Of a DNA stretch of 64,000 nt, positions 1 through 11,134 are shown piece by piece. This DNA comes from Algiphilus sp965216485. GTDB lineage: Bacteria; Pseudomonadota; Gammaproteobacteria; Nevskiales; Nevskiaceae. Each line of letters starts with the position of its first letter. Within the stretch, counting starts at the first letter, position 1. A program made the translations under genes and the position numbers. The notes beneath the pieces were generated by a model, which was given only the letters and a program-made list of their open reading frames with translations, made no database searches and was not told the DNA's origin. The DNA is taken from assembly GCF_965216485.1 (NCBI RefSeq), contig NZ_OZ244162.1, positions 868,001 to 932,000 of the forward strand. The letters run 5' to 3'.

Positions 1-426
1 GACATCGCCTCCCTGGGTATCTACCCGGCGGTGGACCCGCTCGACTCGACCTCGCGCCAGCTCGACCCGAATGTCATCGGCGAGGAGCACTACAACTGCA
101 CCCGCGACGTGCAGGGTGTGCTGCAGCGCTACAAGGAGCTGAAGGACATCATCGCCATTCTCGGCATGGACGAACTGTCCGAAGACGACAAGCTGGCTGT
201 GTCGCGCGCTCGTAAGATCCAGCGCTTCCTGTCGCAGCCCTTCCACGTCGCCGAAGTCTTCACCGGTTCGCCGGGCGTGTACGTCTCGCTCGCCGAAACC
301 ATCCGCGCTTTCCGTGGCATCGTCGACGGCGAATACGACCACCTGCCCGAGCAGGCCTTCTACATGGTCGGCACTATCGACGAAGCGATCGAGAAGGCGA
401 AGAAGCTCGAAGGCCAGGCGGCCTGA
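1..426 (+). CDS. atpD: F1F0 ATP synthase subunit beta, C-terminal part (5' end outside window)
   Basis: The reading frame is open from the first base and stops at 424-426, giving the last 141 residues of the catalytic beta subunit of F1. The segment DPLDSTSRQLDP and the later FHVAEVFTG and AFYMVG motifs are characteristic of the beta C-terminal domain, which contacts the gamma stalk during ATP synthesis at the inner membrane. atpC follows after 18 bases, as at the end of a standard atp operon. The nucleotide-binding domain lies upstream of the window. Confidence 0.97.
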   Translation, partial: DIASLGIYPAVDPLDSTSRQLDPNVIGEEHYNCTRDVQGVLQRYKELKDIIAILGMDELSEDDKLAVSRARKIQRFLSQPFHVAEVFTGSPGVYVSLAETIRAFRGIVDGEYDHLPEQAFYMVGTIDEAIEKAKKLEGQAA

Positions 427-444
427 TCCGCGGACGATTAGCTC

Positions 445-867
445 ATGGCAGAACTCCAGCTCGACATCGTCGCCAACGAAGGCGAGATCCATTCCGGCAA
501 GGCGGTCATGGTGGTCGCACCGGCGGCACAGGGTGAGGTCGGTATCGCGCCGCGCCACGCCCCCCTGCTGACCTCCCTCAAGCCGGGCGAAATGCGGGTG
601 GAGACCACTGACGGCCAGCGTCTGACCTTCTTTGTCGGTGGTGGCATCCTCGAGGTGCAGCCGGATCGCGTGTCGGTGCTCGCCGACACCGCGCTGCGCA
701 GCGAAGATGCCGATGAAGCCGCCGCGGCCGAAGCTAAGAAGGCCGCCGAGGCCTCCATGGAAGGCGCGGAGTCGGAATCCGATCTCGAACGCGCCCAGGC
801 CGAACTGGCCGCCGCGGCCGCGCGACTTGAGTTCGTACGCAAGCTCAAGGGCAGCACCCACAAGTAA
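445..867 (+). CDS. atpC: F1F0 ATP synthase subunit epsilon
   Basis: A 140-residue protein beginning MAELQLDIVANEGEIHSG, the normal length for epsilon. It has the N-terminal beta-sandwich (roughly residues 1-85, with GEVGIAPRHAPLLTSLKPGE and GGGILEVQPDRVSVLAD) and an Ala/Glu-rich two-helix C-terminal domain (about 90-138) that regulates F1. It directly follows atpD and ends the operon. The hairpin at 875-896 lies just after the stop codon. Confidence 0.96.
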   Translation: MAELQLDIVANEGEIHSGKAVMVVAPAAQGEVGIAPRHAPLLTSLKPGEMRVETTDGQRLTFFVGGGILEVQPDRVSVLADTALRSEDADEAAAAEAKKAAEASMEGAESESDLERAQAELAAAAARLEFVRKLKGSTHK

Positions 868-874
868 TCCCGAG

Positions 875-896
875 GCCGCCAGCATCTGCTGGCGGC
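875..896 (+). terminator. Hairpin after atpC, possible end of atp operon
   Basis: GCCGCCAGCA at 875-884 pairs perfectly with TGCTGGCGGC at 887-896, leaving a stem of 8-10 base pairs. There is no T-tract after it, so it is a weak intrinsic terminator at best, or an mRNA-stabilising hairpin between atpC and glmU. Confidence 0.45.
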
Positions 897-929
897 GCCT
901 CAGCCCGCGCTCCCCTACACTGGCGGGTC

Positions 930-2351
930 ATGGATAGTCGCAACCCCCTACACGTCATCGTCCTTGCGGCGGGCCAGGGCACGCGCATGCAAAGCGCATT
1001 GCCCAAGGTGCTGCATCCCGTCGCCGGACGCCCCATGCTCGCGCACGTACTGACGACTGTCGCACGCCTGAAGGCGGCGGCCTGTCATGTCGTGATCGGC
1101 CACGGTGGTGACATCGTGCAGCGTGAAATCCAGCCGCCCGAAGGCCTGGCGCTGTGCTGGGCCGAACAGCACGAGCAGCTCGGTACGGCCCACGCCGTGG
1201 CGCAGGCCATACCGGCGGTGCCCGATGCGGCACAGGTGCTCGTCATGTACGGCGATGTGCCGCTGGTCCAGCCCGAGACGCTGGCGCAACTGCTGGAGGC
1301 GGGCGATACCACCGGCGCCCTGCTCGCCACCGAACTCGCAGACCCCAGCGGCTACGGCCGCTTGCTGCGCACCGTCGACGGCCGACTCGCGGCCGTCGTC
1401 GAGGACAAGGACGCGACCGCCGAGCAGCGCCAGGTCCGAGAGATCAACACCGGCTTCGTCTGCGCCCCTGCGCGCAAGCTGCGCGATTGGCTGGCCCGCA
1501 TCGATAACGACAACGCCAAGGGCGAGTACTACCTGACCGATCTCGTGGCCCTGGCCGCGGGAGAGGGAGCACCGCTGGCGGTTGCCACGGCCGCGGAGGC
1601 CGCCGATGTCGAAGGCGTCAACGACCGTGTGCAACTGGCGCGCGCCGAGCGCCGTTTCCAGGCGCGTCAGGCCGAGGCGGTGATGCGCGCGGGCGTCAGT
1701 CTGCGCGATCCGGCGCGCTTTGATCTGCGCGGCACGCTGGAAGCGGGCCGCGACGTGGTCATCGATGCCGGTGTGATCATCGAGGGCCATGTGGTGCTCG
1801 CCGATGGCGTGCAGGTGGGTCCCTTCGTGCATCTGCGCAATGTCGAAGTCGGTGCGGGCAGCCGCATCCATTCGCACAGCGTGCTGGAATCCGCTGTGGT
1901 GGGGGCCGATTGCGATATTGGTCCCTTTGCACGGCTGCGGCCGGGGACGGAGTGCGCGGACGGCGCCCGGGTCGGCAACTTCGTCGAGATCAAGAACGCT
2001 TCCCTCGGGCCCGGCGCCAAGGCCAACCATCTGAGCTATCTCGGCGACGCCAGTGTCGGCGCGCGCGCCAATATCGGCGCGGGCACCATCACCTGCAACT
2101 ACGACGGGGCCAACAAGCATCGCACACGCATTGGTGAGGCCGCTTTCATCGGCAGTAATACCGCCCTGGTGGCACCGGTGGAAATCGGCGATCGCGCCAC
2201 CATCGCGGCCGGCTCCACGATCACCAGGAATGCACCGGCCGACGCGCTGACCCTGGCGCGTGCCCGCGAGCAGAAGTCATTGAGTGGCTGGAAGCGCCCG
2301 CAGAAGCGGTCTGCCAATGACCCGAGCGAGGGGCCGCAAGGCGGTCGCTGA
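930..2351 (+). CDS. glmU: Bifunctional UDP-N-acetylglucosamine pyrophosphorylase / glucosamine-1-phosphate N-acetyltransferase
   Basis: A 473-residue cytoplasmic enzyme that makes UDP-GlcNAc from glucosamine-1-phosphate for peptidoglycan and LPS. The N-terminal uridyltransferase domain (about 1-230) opens with LAAGQGTRMQSALPKVLHP, the nucleotide-binding G-x-G-T-R-M...PK signature, and has MYGDVPL. From about residue 250 to 450 it shows the hexapeptide repeats of a left-handed beta helix acetyltransferase, including VGNFVEIKNASLG and the ITCNYDGANKH active-site loop. It sits between the atp operon and glmS, a common gammaproteobacterial order. Confidence 0.97.
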   Translation: MDSRNPLHVIVLAAGQGTRMQSALPKVLHPVAGRPMLAHVLTTVARLKAAACHVVIGHGGDIVQREIQPPEGLALCWAEQHEQLGTAHAVAQAIPAVPDAAQVLVMYGDVPLVQPETLAQLLEAGDTTGALLATELADPSGYGRLLRTVDGRLAAVVEDKDATAEQRQVREINTGFVCAPARKLRDWLARIDNDNAKGEYYLTDLVALAAGEGAPLAVATAAEAADVEGVNDRVQLARAERRFQARQAEAVMRAGVSLRDPARFDLRGTLEAGRDVVIDAGVIIEGHVVLADGVQVGPFVHLRNVEVGAGSRIHSHSVLESAVVGADCDIGPFARLRPGTECADGARVGNFVEIKNASLGPGAKANHLSYLGDASVGARANIGAGTITCNYDGANKHRTRIGEAAFIGSNTALVAPVEIGDRATIAAGSTITRNAPADALTLARAREQKSLSGWKRPQKRSANDPSEGPQGGR

Positions 2352-2382
2352 GCAAACCGGCGACAGGACGAGAGAGAACAGC

Positions 2383-4209
<1,827 letters not shown>

Positions 4210-4317
4210 GGCCGCGCGCCCTCGGGGCGGCGTCCAAAAGTGCGCTAAGGTCGGTGCCCGTGTCGCAGCCGGCCACAGACCGCGTCGCACACGGCTATCG
4301 TCTGGAGGAGATTACCC

Positions 4318-6942
4318 ATGCCCCGTTTCCTGTCTGCGGCAATCGCCGCCGTCCTTGTTCTTGGAATGTCCGCCTGCGGGCGTTCTGAGGCTCCCGATGC
4401 GCCGGATAACCAAAGCGCACCGGATCGGCTGGTCAACGAAGAGACCGGCGATGTGGTCCCGCGTCAGCCCATGCGCGTACGCAACGCCTTGCCGCCCGGC
4501 CAGAGTGGTTTCGTTTCGCTGACCGGCCAGGTCCAGGGTGCCGCAAGCGGTCAGCCGGGAGACTACGGTGCCCATCTCGACGATCAGCGCCTGATGTACT
4601 GGAGCTTCCAGCTCAAGCCGGGCGGTTTTGCAGATATTTCCGAGTTGACGCCCGAACAGCCGCGTGAGGGCGTGCGTATCTACCGTGACGCGTTCGGCAT
4701 CCCCATCGTCTATGCCGACGGCATGGCGAACGTGGGCTTCGGCACCGGCTATGCGCTGGCCCAGGATCGGCTCTTTCTGCAGGACGCCGGCCGCCGCCTG
4801 GCGCGCGGCACGCTGGCCGAACTCACCGGCAACGGCGATGTGCCCAACGACATCCAGACCCGCGTGCTGACCTACTCCGAGGCCGAATACCAGGCCATGT
4901 TCGACCGTCAGAGCGAAGCGGTGCGCACCCTGGTGCAGGGCTTCGTGGATGGCACCAATGCCTGGATCGCCGAGGCACGGGCCAATCCCACGTTGCTGCC
5001 GGCCGAATATGCCTTGCTGCAGACGCTGCCCGAGCCGGTGACAGTCACCGACGTGATGGCCGCGGGCGTACTCATCACCCGTTCGGTGGCCTCCGCGGGG
5101 GGCAATGAATTCGACAATGTGCGCGCACTGAAGGCGCTCACGGCGCAGCACGGTGCAGAGACCGCGAGCGCCATTTTCCGCGACGTGTTGTGGTTCGACG
5201 ATCGCAAGGCGGCCGTCACCGTTCCGCTGGAAGAGGGCACTTTCAGCAACGTCACGACGCCGACCGATCAGCGCGAAACCGTCTTCAACGCCATGGCGGA
5301 TTTCGCGCTCGGTCTGCCCGATGATCTCGCCGAAGGGCCGGGGACCGGCGCCGCGCCGGTGCCTGCACTGCCCGATGCCGTTGGCGACCTGAGCCCCGAT
5401 GGCCTCGGCACGGTGCTGGCGCGCCGCGTTCGCCAGATGTTCGATGTATCCGGCGGTGCCTCCTACATGCTGGCGGTCACCCCCGAGCGCAGTGCCAATG
5501 GCCGGCCACTGCTGTTCAACGGTCCTCAGCTCGGCTACTCCTATCCGAGCCAGCTCATGGAGATCGAGGTGCACGGCGCAGGCATTGATGCGCGCGGCGC
5601 CACGGCGCCGCTGCTTCCCGTGGTGGGTATCGGCTACGGCGAACGTACGGCCTTCGGCGTCACCACCGGCAACTCCAAGACCATCGACTCCTTCATCGAG
5701 ACCTTGGCCGAGGACAACCCCAAGCAGTACCTGCACAACGGGGAGTTCAAGGACATGGCCTGCCGCATGGAGACCGTGCGTTACCGCCAGGCGCAGCAGG
5801 GGGTGCCGCTTGGTCCCGACCTCTTCGCGGTGGAGGTGGAAGTCTGTCGCACCGTGCACGGCCCGGTGGTGGCACGCTCTGAAGATGGACGCTTCGCGCG
5901 CACGCTGAACTACGCCATGTGGAATCGCGAGGTCGACACCATCAACGGCGTCATGAAGTGGGGCATGGTCGATACCTTTGAGGCATTCGATGCCGCCATG
6001 CGCGAAGTGACCTGGAACGAGAACACCATGTACGTCGATGCCGATGGCAAGGTCGCCTATTACCACCCGGGCCTGCATCCGCTGCGTGCACCGGAAGGTG
6101 ACCAGCGCTTCCCGCTGCCCGGCACGGGGGCTTTCGACCACGACGGCTTCATGGCTTTTGAACAACTGCCGCGCGTGGTCGATCCCAAGCAGGGCTACAT
6201 CGCCAACTGGAACGAGAAACCGGCCTTTAGCTGGGGTGAGGGCGTGGGCGGCAATGCCCAGTCACTGCCCGCCGGACCGGCACACCGCGTCACCAACTGG
6301 ACGCAGCAGGCGGCGGCGGACGGGCAGATCAGCTTCGAGGACATCCTCGCCTTCGACAAGGAGGCCGGCATTCGCGACCCGCGCGCCGAAGCCGTGCTCC
6401 CCATCCTGCAGGCCCTGCGCGCCGACGCCACGCTGAGTGACCGTCAGACCGCGCTGATCGACACCGTACTGGCTTGGGACCGCAATCACTATCGGGAAGA
6501 CATCGACATCGAGGATGAAGACGCCACCGATACCCCCGGCGCGACGGTCTTCGACACCCTGGTCCGTGCCCTCATCGACGCACTCTTCGCCGATGACCTC
6601 CCGGAAAGTCTGATGGCCCGCATGACGGCGGTGGGCAATCACGAGTATGACGCGCCGCCTCTGTTGAACCTGGCCATCCGCATCCTGGACCCGGCGCAGT
6701 CGACGTTGAACACCCGCTTCGATTTCACCAACGGTCAGGGCACGGAAGCCACCCTCATCGCTGCCATCGACGCCGCCGATCAGCGCCTGCAGGCGCAATT
6801 CGAAACGACCGATATCGCGCGTTACACCCGCGTGCATCATCGCGACGAGGTGTGTTCTCTCACCGGCGGCATCATCGGCCCCTGCCTGACCATGCCGCAC
6901 CAGGATCGCGGCTCCTGGAATCAGGCCATCGGTTTCGAGTAG
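4318..6942 (+). CDS. Penicillin-acylase-family Ntn hydrolase, lipoprotein
   Basis: An 874-residue secreted protein of the penicillin amidase family (N-acyl amide hydrolases, including AHL acylases). The signal peptide ends in the lipobox GMSAC (Cys20). The acylase fold begins near residue 115 with VRIYRDAFGIPIVYADG and GTGYALAQDRLFLQD. The autoprocessing site is most likely GGAS-YML, giving Ser382 as N-terminal nucleophile of the beta chain, followed by NGRPLLFNGPQLGYSYPS. The usual Asn after the Ser is replaced by Tyr. A good ribosome binding site, GGAGGAG, precedes the ATG. It converges with the PvdQ-like gene. Substrate cannot be told from sequence. Confidence 0.88.
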   Translation: MPRFLSAAIAAVLVLGMSACGRSEAPDAPDNQSAPDRLVNEETGDVVPRQPMRVRNALPPGQSGFVSLTGQVQGAASGQPGDYGAHLDDQRLMYWSFQLKPGGFADISELTPEQPREGVRIYRDAFGIPIVYADGMANVGFGTGYALAQDRLFLQDAGRRLARGTLAELTGNGDVPNDIQTRVLTYSEAEYQAMFDRQSEAVRTLVQGFVDGTNAWIAEARANPTLLPAEYALLQTLPEPVTVTDVMAAGVLITRSVASAGGNEFDNVRALKALTAQHGAETASAIFRDVLWFDDRKAAVTVPLEEGTFSNVTTPTDQRETVFNAMADFALGLPDDLAEGPGTGAAPVPALPDAVGDLSPDGLGTVLARRVRQMFDVSGGASYMLAVTPERSANGRPLLFNGPQLGYSYPSQLMEIEVHGAGIDARGATAPLLPVVGIGYGERTAFGVTTGNSKTIDSFIETLAEDNPKQYLHNGEFKDMACRMETVRYRQAQQGVPLGPDLFAVEVEVCRTVHGPVVARSEDGRFARTLNYAMWNREVDTINGVMKWGMVDTFEAFDAAMREVTWNENTMYVDADGKVAYYHPGLHPLRAPEGDQRFPLPGTGAFDHDGFMAFEQLPRVVDPKQGYIANWNEKPAFSWGEGVGGNAQSLPAGPAHRVTNWTQQAAADGQISFEDILAFDKEAGIRDPRAEAVLPILQALRADATLSDRQTALIDTVLAWDRNHYREDIDIEDEDATDTPGATVFDTLVRALIDALFADDLPESLMARMTAVGNHEYDAPPLLNLAIRILDPAQSTLNTRFDFTNGQGTEATLIAAIDAADQRLQAQFETTDIARYTRVHHRDEVCSLTGGIIGPCLTMPHQDRGSWNQAIGFE

Positions 6943-6963
6943 GCCCGGGCCGCCCCCTCTGGT

Positions 6964-6992
6964 CCGTCTGGCGGCGGGATGCCGCCAGACGG
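6964..6992. terminator. Bidirectional hairpin between the convergent acylase genes
   Basis: CCGTCTGGCGGC at 6964-6975 and GCCGCCAGACGG at 6981-6992 form a perfect 12 bp stem with a 5-base loop. It lies in the 60-base gap between two convergent genes, where a shared terminator is expected. There is no long T-tract on either side. Confidence 0.7.
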
Positions 6993-7002
6993 GCGAGTGG
7001 GC

Positions 7003-9468
7003 TTATTCGCTCAGCCGCTCGACGGTGAGGTTCGGGTCGGCCGCGATCTCCGCTTCCGTGAAGGGAAAGCGCACCCAGTCCTTCGCCGAGTAGCGTCGGG
7101 TCTGGTCCTTGTAGTGCGGGTTGGCCGGATCGGTGGACTGCGAGTAGGTCACGAAACCCTCCGCAATCGGGGTGCAGTCATTGCTGCAGCCCGGCTCCCA
7201 GGTCACGGTCTGGATGTAGCTGTTGCCGAATTTCACCGGGTACCCGGTCTCGTCCAGCGGTGCATCGCCGACCACGGTGAAGGAGCCAGTCGGGTTGCCC
7301 AGGCCGCCGAAGATCGGAATCCGTTCATCCGGATGGATACCGGAATACTGGATATCGCCCATGGGCGTATCCGGCGCGAAGCCCGCCGCATTGATGGCAT
7401 TGATGGCATCGCCGAAGGCCAGCTGGACCTGCGGGTTCAGCACGTTCAGATCCCGCGGTGTGTTGACGGGGTCATTGGCGTCGAAGGGTGTCAGCCAGAT
7501 CGGAACACTGGCCTGCTGGGCGCGGGTGAAGAATTCGCGCCACAGATGCCCGCCGCGGGAATCCAGATTGGTCGCCAGATCCCAGTCGGCCAGGGTCTGA
7601 CAGGCTGTGGTGGCATCCACCGGACCATTCGACGACAACACGGTACCCGTGGGATTGCAGAGCTGGTCGACCACGGTGTCACGCGCCAGCCGGGCCGAGT
7701 AGAGATGGCTGGACAGGGCAATGTCCTGCAGCTGTTCCAGGGTGAAGCCGGTGTTGCCCTCCAGGCCGTCGACGACGTTGCCGATGGTCTGCGCATCGCT
7801 GCCATCGATGCGCTCTTCGGCGTGCAGGATGCACAAGCGGGTGCGCAGACTGCGCTCGGTCTCCTCGGCGCCGATGATGCGCGCGAAGCCGGTGATCGGT
7901 TCGGCCGGATTGGTCAGCCAGTAGCTGTCATTGCAGTTGGTGACATAGTCGCTGCGCCGCTGCGTGGGCAGGTTCGATGGGCCGAAAATGCCGTCTGCCG
8001 GGGCGTCATCGTCGCTGTCCCAATCGCATTCAGAGCGCGAGCCGTCGAGCACAGGAAGACCAGGCAGAAGCTGAGCAAAGACGGGGGTCAGCAGCGAAGG
8101 GCAGGTCTGGACCTTGCTGTCGGGCACATTGGGCACCACGCTCACATCGCCGTAGTACGGGTCCTGTCCCGGGCCGACTGCCACCGTGTTGACCCAAGGA
8201 ATACCGAGCACGTCGCCGTGCAAGTCGATGAATTCCTCCAGGCTGTCGGCGCGGTTCCAGCGGAAGAACTGCTCGATGAGCCGGGTGTTCTCCAGATTCG
8301 CATCGCGCAGCGTATAGGCGGTGACGCCGTTCCAGGACAGTACCGGCACCCCGGATACCGAGAGTTCCAGCATCGGGCCGAAGCGCGAGCGGTACAGCGT
8401 GCGGGTCGACTCGGTCAGCGAGCCATCTGTTTCCTGGATCTGAATGCGGATGTCCTCGCTTTCCATGTCGACGAACTCGCCGTCGAAGAGGTACTGCGTG
8501 GGGTCGGCGGGGTTGAGCTTGAGTTCATAGAAACTGAAGCGGAAGGCGGTGGAGACCGTGTGGCTCCAGGCCAGATGCTCATTGAAGCCGATGAGGACCG
8601 CCGGAACGCCGTAGAGCGAGGAGCCGAAGATGTTGGCCGACGTATCGCCGGTCAGCGTGAGCTGCATCTGATACAGACGCTCGGTTCCGCGCCATGGAAA
8701 ATGCGGGTTGCCGAACAGCATCGACTGCCCGTTCTGGGTGGCATCCGCGCCGAAGCCGTACATATTGCTGCCCAGGTTCTCCGGCAGCTCGAAAGGCAGC
8801 GCGTCCGCGGGAAGGGCGTCGAGCAGATCCTGCGGGTCCGGCGCGCCGCCCCCTGTTCCCGTGGCAGGGGGCGCCGCATTGGCGATTTCCGTGGGGAACA
8901 CCGAACTGCTTGCCAGCACGCCCAGGCGGATGTAGCGCCGATACATGTCGCTCAGATCGATGGGTCGGACCCAGGCGGCGTTGCGGCAGCTCTGGTGGCG
9001 GCCGGCGTGCTGGCCCCGTTTGATCTCCTTCACATAGCGCGAGAAGCCGGCGGCATAGCCGCGGCTCGCCGCCTCCGCCTCGGGAAGGGCGGCATCGGCC
9101 AGCTCCTGCAGGCGCTCATCGCTGATCAGAAAGCGCCAGAAGAAATCGGAATCCACGTTGCCTGCCGTGGCGCCATTGGCATGGATGGTGTAGCTGCCGT
9201 CGCGTCCCAGAAACTCGGCGCGCTGCCCCTTGATGGTCAGGAACTCCTCGGCCAGCACGCAGAGGTTGTCGCGTGCCTGCACATAGCCGATGCCGTAGCC
9301 CAGGCTGCCGTAGTCCGCGGCCTTGATGTGCGGGATGCCTCCCGTCGTGGTGCGCACGGTGGCATCGAAACCGTCATCGCTGGCGGACCCACCATTGCCG
9401 CCGCAACCGATCATGGTGGTTGTCAGCAGCGCAGCCGCCGCCATACGGAATGTCCGTCTCCCCATCAT
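7003..9468 (-). CDS. PvdQ/QuiP-like N-acyl-homoserine lactone acylase (Ntn hydrolase), lipoprotein
   Basis: An 821-residue periplasmic acylase starting at ATG 9468 behind AAGGAG. The signal peptide ends TTTMIGC (Cys22 lipobox). The motifs follow the PvdQ/aculeacin-acylase branch: IPHIKAADYGSLGYGIGYVQARDNLC, then LGSNMYGFG with nucleophile Ser234, MLFGNPHFPWRGTERLYQMQL, LRDANLENTRLIEQF, GIPWVNT and CNDSYWLTNP. These are the alpha/beta subunit regions of an enzyme that cleaves long acyl amides, classically acyl-homoserine lactones (quorum quenching) or acyl-siderophore precursors. I see no luxI/luxR or pyoverdine gene nearby, so the natural substrate is open. It diverges from the TetR gene. Confidence 0.92.
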   Translation of the reverse strand: MMGRRTFRMAAAALLTTTMIGCGGNGGSASDDGFDATVRTTTGGIPHIKAADYGSLGYGIGYVQARDNLCVLAEEFLTIKGQRAEFLGRDGSYTIHANGATAGNVDSDFFWRFLISDERLQELADAALPEAEAASRGYAAGFSRYVKEIKRGQHAGRHQSCRNAAWVRPIDLSDMYRRYIRLGVLASSSVFPTEIANAAPPATGTGGGAPDPQDLLDALPADALPFELPENLGSNMYGFGADATQNGQSMLFGNPHFPWRGTERLYQMQLTLTGDTSANIFGSSLYGVPAVLIGFNEHLAWSHTVSTAFRFSFYELKLNPADPTQYLFDGEFVDMESEDIRIQIQETDGSLTESTRTLYRSRFGPMLELSVSGVPVLSWNGVTAYTLRDANLENTRLIEQFFRWNRADSLEEFIDLHGDVLGIPWVNTVAVGPGQDPYYGDVSVVPNVPDSKVQTCPSLLTPVFAQLLPGLPVLDGSRSECDWDSDDDAPADGIFGPSNLPTQRRSDYVTNCNDSYWLTNPAEPITGFARIIGAEETERSLRTRLCILHAEERIDGSDAQTIGNVVDGLEGNTGFTLEQLQDIALSSHLYSARLARDTVVDQLCNPTGTVLSSNGPVDATTACQTLADWDLATNLDSRGGHLWREFFTRAQQASVPIWLTPFDANDPVNTPRDLNVLNPQVQLAFGDAINAINAAGFAPDTPMGDIQYSGIHPDERIPIFGGLGNPTGSFTVVGDAPLDETGYPVKFGNSYIQTVTWEPGCSNDCTPIAEGFVTYSQSTDPANPHYKDQTRRYSAKDWVRFPFTEAEIAADPNLTVERLSE

Positions 9469-9591
9469 TGCTTGCTCCTTCGCGCTTCGTTCGAGCGCTT
9501 TGTTTCGTTGATATGACAGTGCCGCATGAGCCTAGCGCATTCGTGCCGCGGAGCGCGTCGCGCTGGCACGGTCGGGCTGGATGGATTATTG

Positions 9592-9607
9592 TGGACCGAA
9601 CGTTCCA
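9592..9607. promoter_or_regulatory. Putative TetR operator, TGGACCG-AA-CGTTCCA
   Basis: A 16-base inverted repeat: TGGACCG, two bases, then CGTTCCA, whose complement TGGAACG matches the left arm at 6 of 7 positions. It lies 13 bases before the ATG of the TetR gene in the 152-base gap shared with the divergent acylase. The arrangement suggests autoregulation. It resembles the TAGACCG-type boxes of NemR-like repressors. Confidence 0.6.
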
Positions 9608-9620
9608 TAAAGAACTTCCC

Positions 9621-10238
9621 ATGGCGCGACCTTTGGCCTTTGACCGTGACCGTGCGCTGCGCAGCGCCACGCGCCTGTTCTGGACGCGCGGATATCACGC
9701 CACGGCGATGCCGGCCTTGCTCGAGCAGATGGGTATCGCCCGCAGCAGCCTCTACGCCAGCTTCGGCGACAAGCGGCATCTGTTCATCGAGTGCCTGGAT
9801 CTCTTCGGCCAGCAGACGGCACGTCTGGCGGATGCACCGCCGGGGGCGCCCGCGACCGACATCATCTGGGGCTTCTTCCACGCCACCCTGCGGCAGGTAC
9901 CGCAAGAGCAGTTGCGCAAGGGTTGCTTGCTGGTCAACAGCACGCTCGAACTCGCGGACAGTGAGCCGGCCTTGCGCGCGCGGGCCTCGGCGCAGTTGGA
10001 GTGCATCGAAAGGCGCTTTGCTCAGGCCTTCGAAGCGGCGGAGGCAGCGGGCACACTCAAGGCGCCGCTGGATGCCGTTGCGCTGGCGCGCTACGTCATG
10101 ACTGTCAATCAGGGCCTGCGTGTGCGCAGCCGTCAAGGCATGCCGCGCGAGGCGCTGTGGGAGATCCTGACCACCAGTCTGGGCCTCATCGGTCTTGCAC
10201 CACCACAACCACAGGGAGACCCATCACATGCCCACTGA
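9621..10238 (+). CDS. TetR-family transcriptional regulator (NemR-like)
   Basis: A 205-residue repressor. The N-terminal helix-turn-helix spans about residues 9-52 (DRDRALRSATRLFWTRGYHATAMPALLEQMGIARSSLYASFGDKRHLF), a form seen in NemR-like TetR proteins with a ligand-binding C-terminal domain. ATG 9621 is chosen because upstream in-frame codons would run back over the operator. Its end overlaps the start of the haloalkane dehalogenase by 11 bases, so it should head that operon and probably controls it in response to a substrate or electrophile. Confidence 0.9.
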   Translation: MARPLAFDRDRALRSATRLFWTRGYHATAMPALLEQMGIARSSLYASFGDKRHLFIECLDLFGQQTARLADAPPGAPATDIIWGFFHATLRQVPQEQLRKGCLLVNSTLELADSEPALRARASAQLECIERRFAQAFEAAEAAGTLKAPLDAVALARYVMTVNQGLRVRSRQGMPREALWEILTTSLGLIGLAPPQPQGDPSHAH

Positions 10239-11115
10239 AGCGCCCACCGCGCCACCCATCGAGAAGCGCTACGCCACCGTCGACGGACGCCAGATCGCCT
10301 ATGTCGAGCGTGGCAGTGGCGACCCCATCGTGCTACTACACGGCAACCCGACCTCTTCCTACCTCTGGCGCAATGTGTGGCCGGAGCTGGACGGCCTGGG
10401 CCGCGTCATCGTGCCCGACCTCATCGGCCAGGGCGATTCGGAGAAGCTGCCCGCTGAGGAAGGCCCGGATCGCTACAGCTTCGACGTGGCCTATCACTAT
10501 CTCGATGGCCTGCTGCGCCATCTCGGCGCCGATCGCAAGGTGACCCTGGTGCTGCACGACTGGGGCAGTGGCCTGGGTTTCCATTGGGCCGCGCAGCATC
10601 CCGAAGCGGTCCAAGCCATTGCCTATATGGAGGCCATCGTCATGCCGGTGTCCTGGTCGGATTGGCCGGAGGATGCCGTTGGCATCTTCAAGGGCTTCCG
10701 ATCCGACAAGGGCGAGTCGCTGATCCTGGAGCGCAACATGTTCGTCGAAGGCGTGCTGCCGAGTTCGATCATGCGCACGCTGAGCGCGGAAGAGATGGAG
10801 GCGTACCGCCGTCCCTTCCGCACGCCACAGGATCGTCAGCCCACGCTCAACTGGCCCCGTCAGATTCCCATCGACGGCGAACCGGAGCACATGGTGCGTC
10901 TGGTGGAGGACTACGGCCGCTTCATGGCGCAAAGTCCCATGCCCAAGCTGTTCATCAATGCCGAGCCAGGCAGCATTCTGACCGGGCGCCCGCGCGACTT
11001 CTGTCGCAGCTGGCCGAATCAGCGTGAGGTCACCGTGCCCGGCCTGCACTTCATCCAGGAAGATTCCCCCCAGGAGATCGGTCGCGCCATCCGCGACTGG
11101 CTCACCACCCTCTGA
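10228..11115 (+). CDS. Haloalkane dehalogenase (HLD-II, DhaA/LinB type)
   Basis: A 295-residue alpha/beta hydrolase that hydrolyses carbon-halogen bonds to alcohols. All catalytic elements are visible: halide-binding Asn40 in LLHGNPTSSYLWR, nucleophile Asp111 and halide-stabilising Trp112 in LVLHDWGSGLG, acid Glu135 in AYMEAIVMP, and base His274 in PGLHFIQEDSP. Nucleophile-acid spacing and the position of the Glu fit subfamily II. It is cytoplasmic, with no signal peptide. The gene overlaps the TetR gene and is followed by a DUF1330 gene and a thioesterase, giving a small regulated operon. Confidence 0.93.
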   Translation: MPTEAPTAPPIEKRYATVDGRQIAYVERGSGDPIVLLHGNPTSSYLWRNVWPELDGLGRVIVPDLIGQGDSEKLPAEEGPDRYSFDVAYHYLDGLLRHLGADRKVTLVLHDWGSGLGFHWAAQHPEAVQAIAYMEAIVMPVSWSDWPEDAVGIFKGFRSDKGESLILERNMFVEGVLPSSIMRTLSAEEMEAYRRPFRTPQDRQPTLNWPRQIPIDGEPEHMVRLVEDYGRFMAQSPMPKLFINAEPGSILTGRPRDFCRSWPNQREVTVPGLHFIQEDSPQEIGRAIRDWLTTL

Positions 11116-11134
11116 AATCCCGCAAGGAGCTCGC

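Noticed and set aside
2352..2382. glmS ribozyme or leader riboswitch
   Set aside because: The gap between glmU and glmS is 31 bases, too short, and glmS ribozymes belong mainly to Gram-positive bacteria.
4312..6165. A 617-codon minus-strand frame opposite the first acylase
   Set aside because: Antisense shadow without motifs or a ribosome binding site.
6979..9516. An 845-codon open frame on the plus strand opposite the PvdQ-like gene
   Set aside because: It is a high-GC antisense shadow: no family motifs, while the minus strand encodes a complete acylase with all hallmark residues.
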